The position numbers and the translations under genes are program-made. This document shows positions 23,558 through 32,719 of a stretch of DNA of 64,000 bases, piece after piece. Numbering within the stretch: the stretch's first letter is position 1; the number at the start of each line of letters is the position of its first letter. Under the pieces are notes generated by a model. The model did no database searches, was not told the DNA's origin, and worked only from the letters and a program-made list of their open reading frames with translations. Origin of the DNA: an uncultured Tateyamaria sp. (GTDB taxonomy: Bacteria > Pseudomonadota > Alphaproteobacteria > Rhodobacterales > Rhodobacteraceae); NCBI RefSeq assembly GCF_947503385.1, contig NZ_CANNDO010000004.1, positions 334,286 to 398,285 of the forward strand. Reading direction: 5' to 3'.

Positions 23558-26095
23558 CTACCCGATCTTGTGGGATATGGCCAATTGTGCGGCAGCTAGC
23601 CGCGCCACGGGGACTCGGAAAGGAGAACAGGACACATAGTCGAACCCGGCCTGCCTGCAAAAGGCAATTGATTCGGGGTTGCCGCCGTGCTCGCCACAGA
23701 TCGACAGGGTCAGGTCGGGCTGCGCGGCGCGCCCCCGTGCAGAGCCCAGTTGCAACAGCTCCCCCACCCCTTCGACATCCAGCGAATGAAACGGATCTTC
23801 GGCAAAGACTTCTTGGCGCACGTAATCCGACATGAACCGGCCCGCGTCGTCCCGGCTGAGCCCATAGGTCATCTGGGTCAGGTCGTTGGTGCCAAAACTG
23901 AGAAAGCTGCAATGCTGCGCGATCTCACCCGCGCGCAAGGCGGCGCGCGGCGTTTCGACCATCACGCCGAGGCGATAGTCGAATTTGACATGCTGTTCGG
24001 TGGCCACTGCCGCTGCCACGCCGTCAATGCGGCTGCGCACCAATTCGACCTCGCGTTTCGCGCTGACCAACGGGATCATGATCTCGGGCACGACCGGGTC
24101 GCTTTCTCGGCTGGCCTCGACGGTCGCCTCGAAGATCGCGCGGGCCTGCATATCGTAAATCTCGGGCACGGTGATCCCCATCCGCACACCCCGCATCCCC
24201 AGCATGGGATTGTACTCTGCCATCTCTTCGATCCGGCGGGTCACATCCGACAAGGGCAGATCAAGCGCATCCGCCAGCTCGCGCTGGCCATTGCGGTCGG
24301 TGGGCAGAAATTCGTGCAGCGGCGGGTCAAAGAGGCGGATGCAAACCGGCTTGCCCTGCATGATCCGGAACAGCTGGGTAAAGTCATCGCGCTGCATCGG
24401 CAGCAGCCGTTCCAACACCGCGCGCCGGTCGTCGCTGGTTTCGGCAAAAATCATCTCGCGCATGACCGTGAGGCGACCGGGTTCGAAAAACATGTGTTCT
24501 GTGCGGCACAGACCAATGCCCTGCGCATCGAAATTGCGCGCCGTTTGCGCATCCGCTGGCGTGTCGGCGTTGGCGCGGATGCCGATGTCCCGTTCCGCGT
24601 CCGCCCATTCCATCAGGGCGTTGAACGCATCGTCGAGCGCGGCCTCCTGCATTTCCGGTGCGCCCAGCAGGATCGTACCATTGGTGCCATCCACCGTGAT
24701 CACGTCCCCGGCAGAGATCACGCGGCCATCATTCGCGATCAATTTGCCTTTGGACGGCTCAAACCGCATGTCGCTGACACCCACCACACAGGGCAACCCA
24801 ATGCCTCGCCCGATCACGGCGGCGTGGCTGGTCACACCGCCCCGTTCGGTGATGACGGCGCTTGCGGCATGCATACCGCGGATGTCTTCGGGGGCGGTTT
24901 CCCTGCGCACGAGGATGCAATCCTCGCGCCGGGCAGCACTTGCCTGCGCATCAGTCGCCGTGAACACCACCCGCCCGGTGGCGGCCCCGGGGCTGGCGGC
25001 GATGCCTGATCCGATCACGTCACGCTTGGCATGTCGATCCACCTGCCGGTGCAGCAATTCGTTCAGCGCCCGCGGTTCGACCCGCATCAGCGCCTCTTGC
25101 GTGGGGATGATACCGTCGCGGGCCAGTTCGACCGCGATGCGCACCGTCGCGCGGGAGGACCGTGCCACACGCACCCCGTCCAGAATGTGTAACTGGCCGT
25201 TTTCAATGGTGAATTCCACCTGCATCTCTTCGCGCAGCTTTTGCCGCATCTGGCGGGCGTGCGCGACGAGTTGCGCAAATGCGTCCGGCACATGTTCCTC
25301 AAGCGAGGGGCCGCGCGGATCGCGGGTGATGTACAGGCTGGCAGCGTCACCCGACAGCGCATCGCGCCCTTGGCTTTGCCGCAAATAACGACCTGTTATC
25401 TGAGGCTTACCGGTCTTGGATGACACAAGCTGCAACACACCGGACCCGCTTTCGCCGTGCCCCATGCCAAAGGCCATCTGCTGGATCACAAGGCCCAGAC
25501 CCGCGTCCGCCGGGGCGCCCTTGGCCTGCCGCAACAGACGGGCAGAGGTGCCCTCCCATGCGCGGGCCATGGACTTGAGCACACCGGTCAGTTGCGCGGC
25601 ACGGGTGGTGGGAAAGGGTGTTTCGGTTTCGCTTTCGTAGGCTTCAAGCGCACGATGCAGCGCGTCGGTGCCCTCGCCTTCGATGTCGTCGAACATGTCC
25701 GGATCAAGCCGGTCTACATGGATCGCGTAGCTTTGCACAAAGCGGGAGAAAAGCGCAGTGGCGGCATCGACGCCCAACGTGCCGCACAACGTCTCGAACC
25801 GCTGGTCATTCATCCCGATATTGAGCACGGCAGACGGCCCACCCCAGTCCGGGTCCTCGGACGAGGGGCGCACGCACAGCAGCGCTTCGGGCGGGAATTG
25901 GGTCAGGATGGCGTCGATATCGGGAAAATGCCCTTTGGCGATATCGAGCACGGCATCAAAGGACAGGGCCACAGTCGTAGGCACCGGCAGGTCAAGCCGC
26001 GCCAGACGTTGCAGACACTTTGCCCGGCCGCCATGGGTCTTGGCGGTGATAGGCGCGGTGGGCGTCACCAAAGTCGTGTTGGGATTATTCTGCAC
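23558..26095 (-). CDS. ppdK: Pyruvate, phosphate dikinase (PpdK)
   Basis: An 845-residue enzyme interconverting pyruvate, ATP and phosphate with phosphoenolpyruvate, AMP and pyrophosphate. The N-terminal nucleotide domain has a KTHGGRAKCLQRLARLDLPV start. The central phosphohistidine domain has GGVTSHAAVIGRG with the swivelling His. The C-terminal TIM barrel ends SICGEHGGNPESI with the catalytic Cys. It has the normal domain order and is slightly shorter than the usual 870-890. The start is a GTG at 26095 with GGAGG about 10 nt upstream. It lies downstream of glyS, separated by a repeat terminator. Confidence 0.93.
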   Translation of the reverse strand: MQNNPNTTLVTPTAPITAKTHGGRAKCLQRLARLDLPVPTTVALSFDAVLDIAKGHFPDIDAILTQFPPEALLCVRPSSEDPDWGGPSAVLNIGMNDQRFETLCGTLGVDAATALFSRFVQSYAIHVDRLDPDMFDDIEGEGTDALHRALEAYESETETPFPTTRAAQLTGVLKSMARAWEGTSARLLRQAKGAPADAGLGLVIQQMAFGMGHGESGSGVLQLVSSKTGKPQITGRYLRQSQGRDALSGDAASLYITRDPRGPSLEEHVPDAFAQLVAHARQMRQKLREEMQVEFTIENGQLHILDGVRVARSSRATVRIAVELARDGIIPTQEALMRVEPRALNELLHRQVDRHAKRDVIGSGIAASPGAATGRVVFTATDAQASAARREDCILVRRETAPEDIRGMHAASAVITERGGVTSHAAVIGRGIGLPCVVGVSDMRFEPSKGKLIANDGRVISAGDVITVDGTNGTILLGAPEMQEAALDDAFNALMEWADAERDIGIRANADTPADAQTARNFDAQGIGLCRTEHMFFEPGRLTVMREMIFAETSDDRRAVLERLLPMQRDDFTQLFRIMQGKPVCIRLFDPPLHEFLPTDRNGQRELADALDLPLSDVTRRIEEMAEYNPMLGMRGVRMGITVPEIYDMQARAIFEATVEASRESDPVVPEIMIPLVSAKREVELVRSRIDGVAAAVATEQHVKFDYRLGVMVETPRAALRAGEIAQHCSFLSFGTNDLTQMTYGLSRDDAGRFMSDYVRQEVFAEDPFHSLDVEGVGELLQLGSARGRAAQPDLTLSICGEHGGNPESIAFCRQAGFDYVSCSPFRVPVARLAAAQLAISHKIG

Positions 26096-26236
26096 TGCGG
26101 CATCCCTCCTGTTCGGAGCGCAGCATAGACAGTCGGGTTGACCTTACAAGGGGTTACGGCACCGCAGGACGCGGGTGATTTTGCGCGTCGTGAGGCCATG
26201 CAGGCAAGCGGTGCACGGCGCGTTGCAAAGGTCAGA

Positions 26237-26292
26237 GGGGGGCCAGCCCCCCGGCTGCGCCTCCCCCCGTGGTATTTTTGGTCAGAAGAAAC
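26237..26292 (-). repeat. Dispersed 3'-end repeat, copy A
   Basis: A GGGGGGC/GCCCCCC hairpin, a C-rich stretch and GTGGTATTTTTGGTCAGAAG end immediately at the glyS stop. Copies B (32674-32719) and C (42268-42324) share the order and most bases. Read on the minus strand it follows the gene and likely terminates it. Confidence 0.7.
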
Positions 26293-28515
26293 TCAGCCTT
26301 CGACTTTGGTCAGATCCGCGACCGACAGGCACAGCGTGCGAATGCGGCTGAGCAGGTTGAGCCGGTTGCGCCGGATGGTCTGGTTGTCCGTGTTGATCTG
26401 AACGGCGTCAAAGAAGGCGTCGATGGGTGTGCGTAGAGTGGCCATGGCGTGCATGGCGGACGCAAAGTCCTGTGCGTCCATTGCGGGCGCAATTTTGGCT
26501 TCGGCTGTGTCGAGGGCGGCGAAGAGCGCGCGTTCCTCTTCCGTTTCGGCGAATTTTGCGTCGGCCCCGTAGGAGTATTCGACGCCGTCCGCTTCTTCGG
26601 CTTGGGTGAGGATGTTGTTGGCGCGTTTGAAGCCCTGGATGAGGTTTTCGCCGTCGTCGGTTTTGAGCGTGTCGCTGAGCGCGGTGGCGCGATTGACGAG
26701 GAGGGCGAGGTCGTCGTTTTGGGGCATGGCGATGCAGGCGTCGATGATGTCGTGGCGGATACTTTGGTCGCGGAGGTAGACTTTTAGGCGATCGTGGAAG
26801 AAGGCGAGGAGGTCAATCGCTCCAACCTCGCTTTCTTTAAGTGTGGCGCCTGTTACGTACTCATCATAGCGTTGTTGGAATGCAGAATTCCTAAACTGAC
26901 GGGCCAGTTCCAAATCCACTTGCTCAACCAGCTTTGAGATTTCATCCGCTGAGCTTTTTTTGCGTACAAACTCGTTCTGGACTTTGGTCTGTGCCAAACG
27001 CATGAAAATCCACTGCCCAAGTGGAATGCGCACATCGTTCTCCAACACCAACCGAATAACCCCCAAAGCCGCACGCCTTAGAGCAAAGGGGTCTTTCGAC
27101 CCCGTCGGCTTCTCGTCAATTGCCCAGAACCCTGTCAGCGTGTCCAGCTTGTCCGCCAGCGCCACGGCCACGGACACAGACGCGGTGGGCACGTCGTCGG
27201 ACGGACCAAGGGGCGAATAATGTTCTTCGCAGGCCTCGGGCACGCCGTCGTCGTGGCCTGCGGCCCGAGCGTAGTATTTGCCCATGGTCCCCTGCAATTC
27301 GGGGAATTCGTAGACCATCTCGGAGGCGAGGTCGGCCTTGCAGACGCGGGCAGCTTCGGCGGCGAGGTCGGGTTTGGCGCCGACAACGGAGGCCAGTTCG
27401 CGCGCCAATGCTTCGATGCGGGCGACACGCTCGGCCTGGCTACCCAGCTTGTTGTGGAACGTGACATCGGCCAGCAGTTTGGCCATGCCTTCGAGCCCCA
27501 CTTCGCGCACGGTGCGCAGATCGTTTTCCCAGAAGAATTTGGCATCCGCCAGCCGCGCGCTCAGCACCTTTTCGTTGCCTGCGAGAATCGTGGCGCCGTT
27601 ATCAGCCGTCTCACGGTTGGCCACAGTGATGAACCGCTCAATCCGGCCCGTCTTGGGGTTGCGGACAGAGAAGAACTTTTGGTGTTCTTTCATCGAGGTT
27701 TGCAGCACCTCCGGCGGCAGCTCAAGAAAGTCGTCGCCAATGCGGCCCATCAGGACCACGGGCCATTCGACAAGGCCCGCAACTTCCGAGAGCAGCCCCT
27801 TGTCCTCGACCACCTCCAGACCGCTGGCAAAAGCCATGTTGGTGGCATCGTGCCAGATGGCTTGCGCCCGTTCGGCAGCATCCAGCACCACATGGGCGCG
27901 TTTCAGCTTGGCCACATAGTCGTCAAACCCCGTCACGGCAAAGCGGCCCGGTGCCATGAACCGATGCCCTTCGGTCGTGTCGCCCGACACGATGCCGTCC
28001 ACGTCAAGCGGTACCACATTATGCCCCGCCTCATCGGTCAGGATGCACAGGATTGACTGCAGCGGGCGCACCCATTTCAGGCTGCCTGTGCCCCAGCGCA
28101 TCGACTTGGGCCACGGGAATTGCCTGATGGTCGCCTCCAGCACTTCGGCAATGATGTGGGACGCAGGGCGGCCCGGTTTTTCGATCACCGCAAAGAGCAC
28201 GCTACCTTTGGGCGTTTCGCGTTCCTCGACCTGATCGCGGGTCAGGCCCGCGCCGCGCAAGAACCCCTCGATCGCCTTTTCGGGGGCATCCGCCTTGGGC
28301 CCTTTGCGTTCCTCGCGGGTGGTGGGGCTTTGGTCCAGCAGGCCATCGACCGTCAGGGTCAGACGGCGGGGCGTCGTAAACGCAGCCGCCGATGCATAGG
28401 TCAGCCCGGCCTCGACCAGCCCGTTTGTGACCAGCTTTTTCAGATCCTCGCCCGCGCGTGTTTGCATCCGCGCCGGGATTTCCTCGGAGAAGAGTTCGAT
28501 CAGGAGATCAGGCAT
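26293..28515 (-). CDS. glyS: Glycyl-tRNA synthetase beta subunit
   Basis: A 740-residue beta chain of the bacterial alpha2-beta2 glycyl-tRNA synthetase. It starts MPDLLIELFSEEIPARMQ, the family signature, and contains FLELPPEVLQTSMKEHQKFF, GSKDPFALRRAALGVIR and ARRTL-type segments. It binds tRNA-Gly and supports the alpha chain made by glyQ. Its ATG overlaps the DUF6446 stop (TAATG). In most bacteria glyQ and glyS are adjacent; here two small genes lie between. Confidence 0.97.
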   Translation of the reverse strand: MPDLLIELFSEEIPARMQTRAGEDLKKLVTNGLVEAGLTYASAAAFTTPRRLTLTVDGLLDQSPTTREERKGPKADAPEKAIEGFLRGAGLTRDQVEERETPKGSVLFAVIEKPGRPASHIIAEVLEATIRQFPWPKSMRWGTGSLKWVRPLQSILCILTDEAGHNVVPLDVDGIVSGDTTEGHRFMAPGRFAVTGFDDYVAKLKRAHVVLDAAERAQAIWHDATNMAFASGLEVVEDKGLLSEVAGLVEWPVVLMGRIGDDFLELPPEVLQTSMKEHQKFFSVRNPKTGRIERFITVANRETADNGATILAGNEKVLSARLADAKFFWENDLRTVREVGLEGMAKLLADVTFHNKLGSQAERVARIEALARELASVVGAKPDLAAEAARVCKADLASEMVYEFPELQGTMGKYYARAAGHDDGVPEACEEHYSPLGPSDDVPTASVSVAVALADKLDTLTGFWAIDEKPTGSKDPFALRRAALGVIRLVLENDVRIPLGQWIFMRLAQTKVQNEFVRKKSSADEISKLVEQVDLELARQFRNSAFQQRYDEYVTGATLKESEVGAIDLLAFFHDRLKVYLRDQSIRHDIIDACIAMPQNDDLALLVNRATALSDTLKTDDGENLIQGFKRANNILTQAEEADGVEYSYGADAKFAETEEERALFAALDTAEAKIAPAMDAQDFASAMHAMATLRTPIDAFFDAVQINTDNQTIRRNRLNLLSRIRTLCLSVADLTKVEG

Positions 28516-29039
28516 TATTCAGTGTCCCGTCTGGGGCATTCCTCGCCCACAATGGTGCCGTCATAGGCTTTGTCGCCGCAGTCATTCAGTTCGTGCCAGA
28601 CATAGCCGCGCCCGTCATCGGTGATGGCAACCACGCGGTCGACGCCGAAATGGATGTTCTTCTGGGCGAGAAACGTCAGCGCTGTGCCTGCCGCAATCTC
28701 GGCACCGATTGCTTCGGCGTCGAAACAGTCAAACCAGGTCGGCGCATTGCGTGGGCTGAGCGCGTCGAGGCCAACATAGGTCTCCGTCAGCAGGGCAAGG
28801 CTCAGGTCCGTGCGGAAACAGGCGCGGTAGCGGATGGGCGAGCTGTCGGCGTCGATGGCCTGAAAATCGCGATAGGGGATCGGCTCGGGCGCGTCCGAGA
28901 CCACGGAGACAAGCTGGACGTCCGGCCCGTCACTGTCGGGCACCTCGGTGTAAAAGCCGTAGATCTGGAGATAATAAAGGGCCGCGCCCGCGATGATGGA
29001 GCTAAGCAAAAGGACAATCCCAATTATTTTTCCGTTCAT
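28515..29039 (-). CDS. Single-span membrane protein (DUF6446-like)
   Basis: A 174-residue protein with an N-terminal hydrophobic anchor (IIGIVLLLSSIIAGAALYYL, residues 4-23) and a periplasmic part of about 150 residues. That part holds several Cys (RACFRTDL, WFDCFDAE, LNDCGDKAY, GEECPRR). I recall it as DUF6446, a roseobacter-type protein of unknown role. It overlaps the VOC gene by 4 bp and glyS by one base, so it is locked into the glycyl-tRNA synthetase operon. The ATG at 29039 is the natural start. Confidence 0.78.
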   Translation of the reverse strand: MNGKIIGIVLLLSSIIAGAALYYLQIYGFYTEVPDSDGPDVQLVSVVSDAPEPIPYRDFQAIDADSSPIRYRACFRTDLSLALLTETYVGLDALSPRNAPTWFDCFDAEAIGAEIAAGTALTFLAQKNIHFGVDRVVAITDDGRGYVWHELNDCGDKAYDGTIVGEECPRRDTE

Positions 29040-29395
29040 CCTGCATCCTCTCCCAGACACAAGACATTGCCGTCAGGGTCGGTGACTTCGACCTCGCGCA
29101 TCCCGTATTCGGTGACCGTGGGGCCTTTGATCGCCGTACCGGTGGCGCGAATGGCGGCGACCGTGGCTGCGAAGTTCTCAGGATACAGGTAGACCCGCCA
29201 GCTGTCATAGGCCGCCTCGGGCCCATTCCACGCCATCAGGAAAATCTGTGCCTGCCCGGCGCGCAGGATGCCAAATCCGGTGACAGGTTCGCCCGCCTCT
29301 TCGCGCACCTCAAAGCCCAGAACGTCCACGTAGAACGCCCGCGCCCGTGCATAATCCGACACGCGCAGCACCGGGGTGGCATTGGTGTAGCTCAC
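29036..29395 (-). CDS. VOC/glyoxalase-like protein
   Basis: A 119-residue vicinal-oxygen-chelate protein: [20 protein letters not shown] and [15 protein letters not shown] are typical of the bleomycin-resistance/glyoxalase group, where a Glu near the end binds metal. The substrate is unknown. The GTG at 29395 overlaps the glyQ stop (GTGA) and the 3' end overlaps DUF6446 by 4 bp, so it is translated within the glyQS operon. Confidence 0.8.
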   Translation of the reverse strand: MSYTNATPVLRVSDYARARAFYVDVLGFEVREEAGEPVTGFGILRAGQAQIFLMAWNGPEAAYDSWRVYLYPENFAATVAAIRATGTAIKGPTVTEYGMREVEVTDPDGNVLCLGEDAG

Positions 29396-30333
29396 GCTGC
29401 ATCCTCGGGGCGCCAGCCGCCCGCGCGGGTCATCACAAAGGCGTCGGCGCATTGCTTGGCCAGCGCGCGCACGCGGCCGATATAGGCCTGCCGTTCGGTC
29501 ACGGAAATCACGCCGCGCGCGTCCAGCAGGTTGAATATGTGCGAGGCCTTGATGCACTGATCATAGGCGGGGTGCGCCATGACGATGCGCTTGCCCGTTT
29601 TGGGGTCGTCGTGGGCCTGTGACAGGATCTTTTCGCACTCGGCCTCAGCCTCTTCGAACTGGCGCAGCAACACGTCGGTATTGGCCACGTCGAAATTCCA
29701 GCGGGCGTATTCCTCTTCGGTTTGCTTGAAGATGTCGCCATAGGTCAACGGGATCGGTGTCTGCGGATCGTTGAAGGGCATGTCCATGACGTGGTCGATG
29801 CCAAGGATATACATGGCAAGTCGTTCGAGCCCATATGTCAGCTCACCCGACACCGGATGGCAGTCATGCCCGCCCACCTGCTGGAAATAGGTGAACTGCG
29901 ACACTTCCATGCCGTCGCACCAAACCTCCCAACCGAGACCCCAAGCGCCCAAAGTCGGGCTTTCCCAATCATCCTCGACAAAGCGGATGTCGTGCAGGGC
30001 CATGTCGACGCCGATGGCTTCGAGCGATCCAAGATACAGTTCTTGCAGGTCGGGCGGCGATGGTTTGATCAGCACCTGATACTGGTAGTAATGCTGGAGC
30101 CGGTTCGGGTTCTCGCCATAGCGTCCGTCTGTCGGGCGACGCGACGGCTGCACATAGGCCGCAGCCCAAGGCTGCGCGCCCAGCGAGCGTAGCGTGGTGG
30201 CGGGGTGAAACGTGCCTGCGCCCACCTCCATGTCGTAGGGTTGCAACACCGCACAGCCTTTGGACGCCCAATAGGTCTGCAAGCGCAGAATAATCTCTTG
30301 GAACGACCGGGGGGCTTGGGACGTGGTGGACAT
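29392..30333 (-). CDS. glyQ: Glycyl-tRNA synthetase alpha subunit
   Basis: A 313-residue alpha chain that forms glycyl-adenylate and charges tRNA-Gly. Signatures are [39 protein letters not shown] and [15 protein letters not shown]. It is of normal length and the first gene of glyQ-VOC-DUF6446-glyS. Confidence 0.97.
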   Translation of the reverse strand: MSTTSQAPRSFQEIILRLQTYWASKGCAVLQPYDMEVGAGTFHPATTLRSLGAQPWAAAYVQPSRRPTDGRYGENPNRLQHYYQYQVLIKPSPPDLQELYLGSLEAIGVDMALHDIRFVEDDWESPTLGAWGLGWEVWCDGMEVSQFTYFQQVGGHDCHPVSGELTYGLERLAMYILGIDHVMDMPFNDPQTPIPLTYGDIFKQTEEEYARWNFDVANTDVLLRQFEEAEAECEKILSQAHDDPKTGKRIVMAHPAYDQCIKASHIFNLLDARGVISVTERQAYIGRVRALAKQCADAFVMTRAGGWRPEDAA

Positions 30334-30513
30334 GAAACGGGCCTTTGCGGGCTTGGGAATGCGCGTCTTTCCTACGGCGGTGCCCCGGGATGGTCAATTG
30401 CGCGCGAGGCGAATGCTGGTTCGGGTTTTCCACCATTTCCAAGCCTGTGCATTCCGGTTTATCGTGCGCCCAGAAATCAGAGCCTCAGGGCCGATCAAGG
30501 GGATGTACGGGTG

Positions 30514-32274
30514 ATGTGGAAACGGGTGGTTGCCCTGTGGGTGGTGCTGTGTGGCGTGACAGGGGCCGTTTGGGCGCAGGATGATGCGGTCTGGGTTCAG
30601 GTCGAGGCGCAACCAAACCTTGCCGACGCCACCGACCGCGCCCGCGTCTTTGCCGCTGATCTGCCAGACGTAAACGGCTTTGCCCTTGGGGGTGGCTGGT
30701 ACGGAATTGCGCTGGGTCCCTATGCCCGCCCGGACGCTGAACAGGTGCTGCGCGTCTACCGTGCCGAAGGCGTGATCCCCCGTGACAGCTTTATCGCGCT
30801 ATCGTCGAGTTTCCGTCAGCAGTTCTGGCCCATCGGGGCGAATGTGCTGGATCGGGGCGTGATCGACGCGCCCGCTGCCGTGACATCAGAATCGACCCCG
30901 GCCCCACCCCTTGCCCCGGCAGAACCTGAACCCGTGGTGCAGGCCCCGCCGCCGCCGGATGAAACACCCGCCGAAGCACAGCGCAGCGAACGCGCGCTGT
31001 CCCGCGAGGACCGCGAGGCGTTGCAGGTGGCGCTGCAATGGGCGGGCACCTATCCCGGTGCCATTGACGGTGCATTCGGGCGCGGCACGCGCAACGCCAT
31101 GGCGGCGTGGCAAGAACAAAAGGGATTTGAGGTCACGGGCATCCTGACCACCCAGCAACGGGTCGTATTGCTCAAGGATTATAACGCGGTGCTGGACGAT
31201 CTGGGTCTTGCCGTGGTGCGCGACGACAGCGCGGGGATCGAGATCGCCCTGCCGACGGCGGTGGTCGCGTTCGAGAAATACGAATACCCCTTTGCCCATT
31301 ACAGCGCGTCGGGTGATCTCGAAGCCACGGTGCTGCTCATCAGTCAGGCGGGCGACCAGACCACACTCTTTGGCCTCTACGACATCATGCAGACGTTGGA
31401 CATTGTGCCGCTGGACGGCCCGCGCGACCGCGGCACCCGGTCGTTTACCATCAAGGGCGAGGATGAGACCCGCGTGTCCGAGACGCGCGTGCAGCTGGAT
31501 GGTGGCGAGATCAAGGGTTTCACCCTTGTCTGGCCTGCGGGTGACGAGGCACGGCGCACGCGGCTGATCGATGAGATGGCCAAAAGCCTCGTGCGGTTTG
31601 ACGGAACAATCTCGCCCGAGGCGGGCGCAGAAGAGCAGTCGATTGACCTCTTGGCCGGGCTTGCCGTGCGCAAGCCACGCCTGTCGCGGTCCGGGTTTTT
31701 CGTGGACAGCCGCGGCACCGTGATGACCACATCGCAGGCCGTACAAAGCTGTGCGCGCATCACCATCGACGGTGAGACAGACGCCGCCGTGCTGGCACAG
31801 GATGACGCGCGTGGCGTGGCCGTGTTGCGCCCCGAAAACGGGCTGGCACCTTTGGCCGTTGCGCGGTTCAGCGCATCGCCCCCCCGACTGGCCTCCGAAG
31901 TGGCGGCGTCGGGTTACAGTTTTGAGGGGGTGCTGGGCGCGCCGTCGATGACCTTTGGCACGTTGAGTGACCTGCGCGGGTTGCAGGGTGAGCCCGATCT
32001 GGCGCGGCTGGCGCTGAACGTCCTGCCGGGCGATGCAGGCGGGCCGGTTCTGGATGCGGGCGGTGGCGTGCTGGGGATGCTGTTGCCTGCGCCCGAGACC
32101 GGACGCGCCCTGCCCGAAGGCGTCAGCTTTGCGCTTGACCGCGAGGCGTTGCAGGACGTGCTGGCGCAAGCGGGTATGGCCGCGGCCAACACCGACAGCG
32201 GCACCGCCATTGACCCCATCGACCTGACCGCCGCCGCAACCGGTATGACAGTGCTGGTCAGCTGCTGGGACTGA
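30514..32274 (+). CDS. Secreted peptidoglycan-binding protein with inactive trypsin-like domain
   Basis: A 586-residue protein. The signal peptide is about residues 1-22 (VVALWVVLCGVTGAVWAQ). Next come a SPOR-like segment (FALGGGWYGIALGPYARPDA), a Pro/Glu-rich linker, a PG_binding_1 domain at about residues 165-225 (WAGTYPGAIDGAFGRGTR, GFEVTGILT) and a C-terminal serine-protease fold from about residue 385. The triad is lost: the His site reads VMTTSQAVQSC (Gln), the Asp site ARGVAVLRP (Gly) and the Ser site LPGDAGGPVLD (Ala). It probably binds cell wall and protein partners without cutting. The ATG at 30514 gives a clean signal peptide; a GTG at 30511 is equivalent. Confidence 0.82.
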   Translation: MWKRVVALWVVLCGVTGAVWAQDDAVWVQVEAQPNLADATDRARVFAADLPDVNGFALGGGWYGIALGPYARPDAEQVLRVYRAEGVIPRDSFIALSSSFRQQFWPIGANVLDRGVIDAPAAVTSESTPAPPLAPAEPEPVVQAPPPPDETPAEAQRSERALSREDREALQVALQWAGTYPGAIDGAFGRGTRNAMAAWQEQKGFEVTGILTTQQRVVLLKDYNAVLDDLGLAVVRDDSAGIEIALPTAVVAFEKYEYPFAHYSASGDLEATVLLISQAGDQTTLFGLYDIMQTLDIVPLDGPRDRGTRSFTIKGEDETRVSETRVQLDGGEIKGFTLVWPAGDEARRTRLIDEMAKSLVRFDGTISPEAGAEEQSIDLLAGLAVRKPRLSRSGFFVDSRGTVMTTSQAVQSCARITIDGETDAAVLAQDDARGVAVLRPENGLAPLAVARFSASPPRLASEVAASGYSFEGVLGAPSMTFGTLSDLRGLQGEPDLARLALNVLPGDAGGPVLDAGGGVLGMLLPAPETGRALPEGVSFALDREALQDVLAQAGMAAANTDSGTAIDPIDLTAAATGMTVLVSCWD

Positions 32275-32396
32275 CGGGTCGCTAAAACTGTCGACAGGTG
32301 ATCATGGGCCGTTAAGGCCGTTTTAACGGCGGTGCGGGCATTGCTGCTGGTGAGGCGTGGGGGCGCTGACCAGTCATCAGTGAACGGAGTGTCGTC

Positions 32397-32660
32397 ATGT
32401 TGAAATTCTTGCTCAAATCCTTGGCCCTTGGGGCCGCCTTTGTCATGCCCGTGGCCGCCGCCGCCAGTGTCGCGACGCCGCCTGCATCCTTTCAGGGGCA
32501 GTGGTGGACGCACCCGGCGGGTTGCGAATACAGCCGTGCGGGCCGCCCCGGCGAAACCGTGTGGTTTCTGATCGTCAATACCGCCAAACCCGGTTGCCCG
32601 ACCTACATCGCCACAAAAACGTGGGGCGACGTCTACAAAGCTCAGGGTCCCAAGATGTGA
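32397..32660 (+). CDS. Small secreted unknown protein
   Basis: An 87-residue protein with a signal peptide (FLLKSLALGAAFVMPVAAAA, cut near residue 23) and a 64-residue mature part with two Cys (AGCEYSRAG, KPGCPTYI) that may form a disulfide, plus WWTHP and TKTWGDVYKAQ. I do not recognise a family. GGAG lies 7 nt before the ATG. It stands alone downstream of the pseudoprotease gene. Confidence 0.65.
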   Translation: MLKFLLKSLALGAAFVMPVAAAASVATPPASFQGQWWTHPAGCEYSRAGRPGETVWFLIVNTAKPGCPTYIATKTWGDVYKAQGPKM

Positions 32661-32673
32661 CCGACGACAGGAC

Positions 32674-32719
32674 CGGGGGTTCTACCCCCGGACCCCCGTG
32701 GTATTTCTAGTCAGAAGAA
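32674..32719 (-). repeat. Dispersed 3'-end repeat, copy B
   Basis: CGGGGGTTCTACCCCCG forms the hairpin, followed by GTGGTATTTCTAGTCAGAAG as in copies A and C. The repeat overlaps the gene ending at 32707 and supplies its last codons (Ser-Ser-Asp-stop). Confidence 0.7.
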
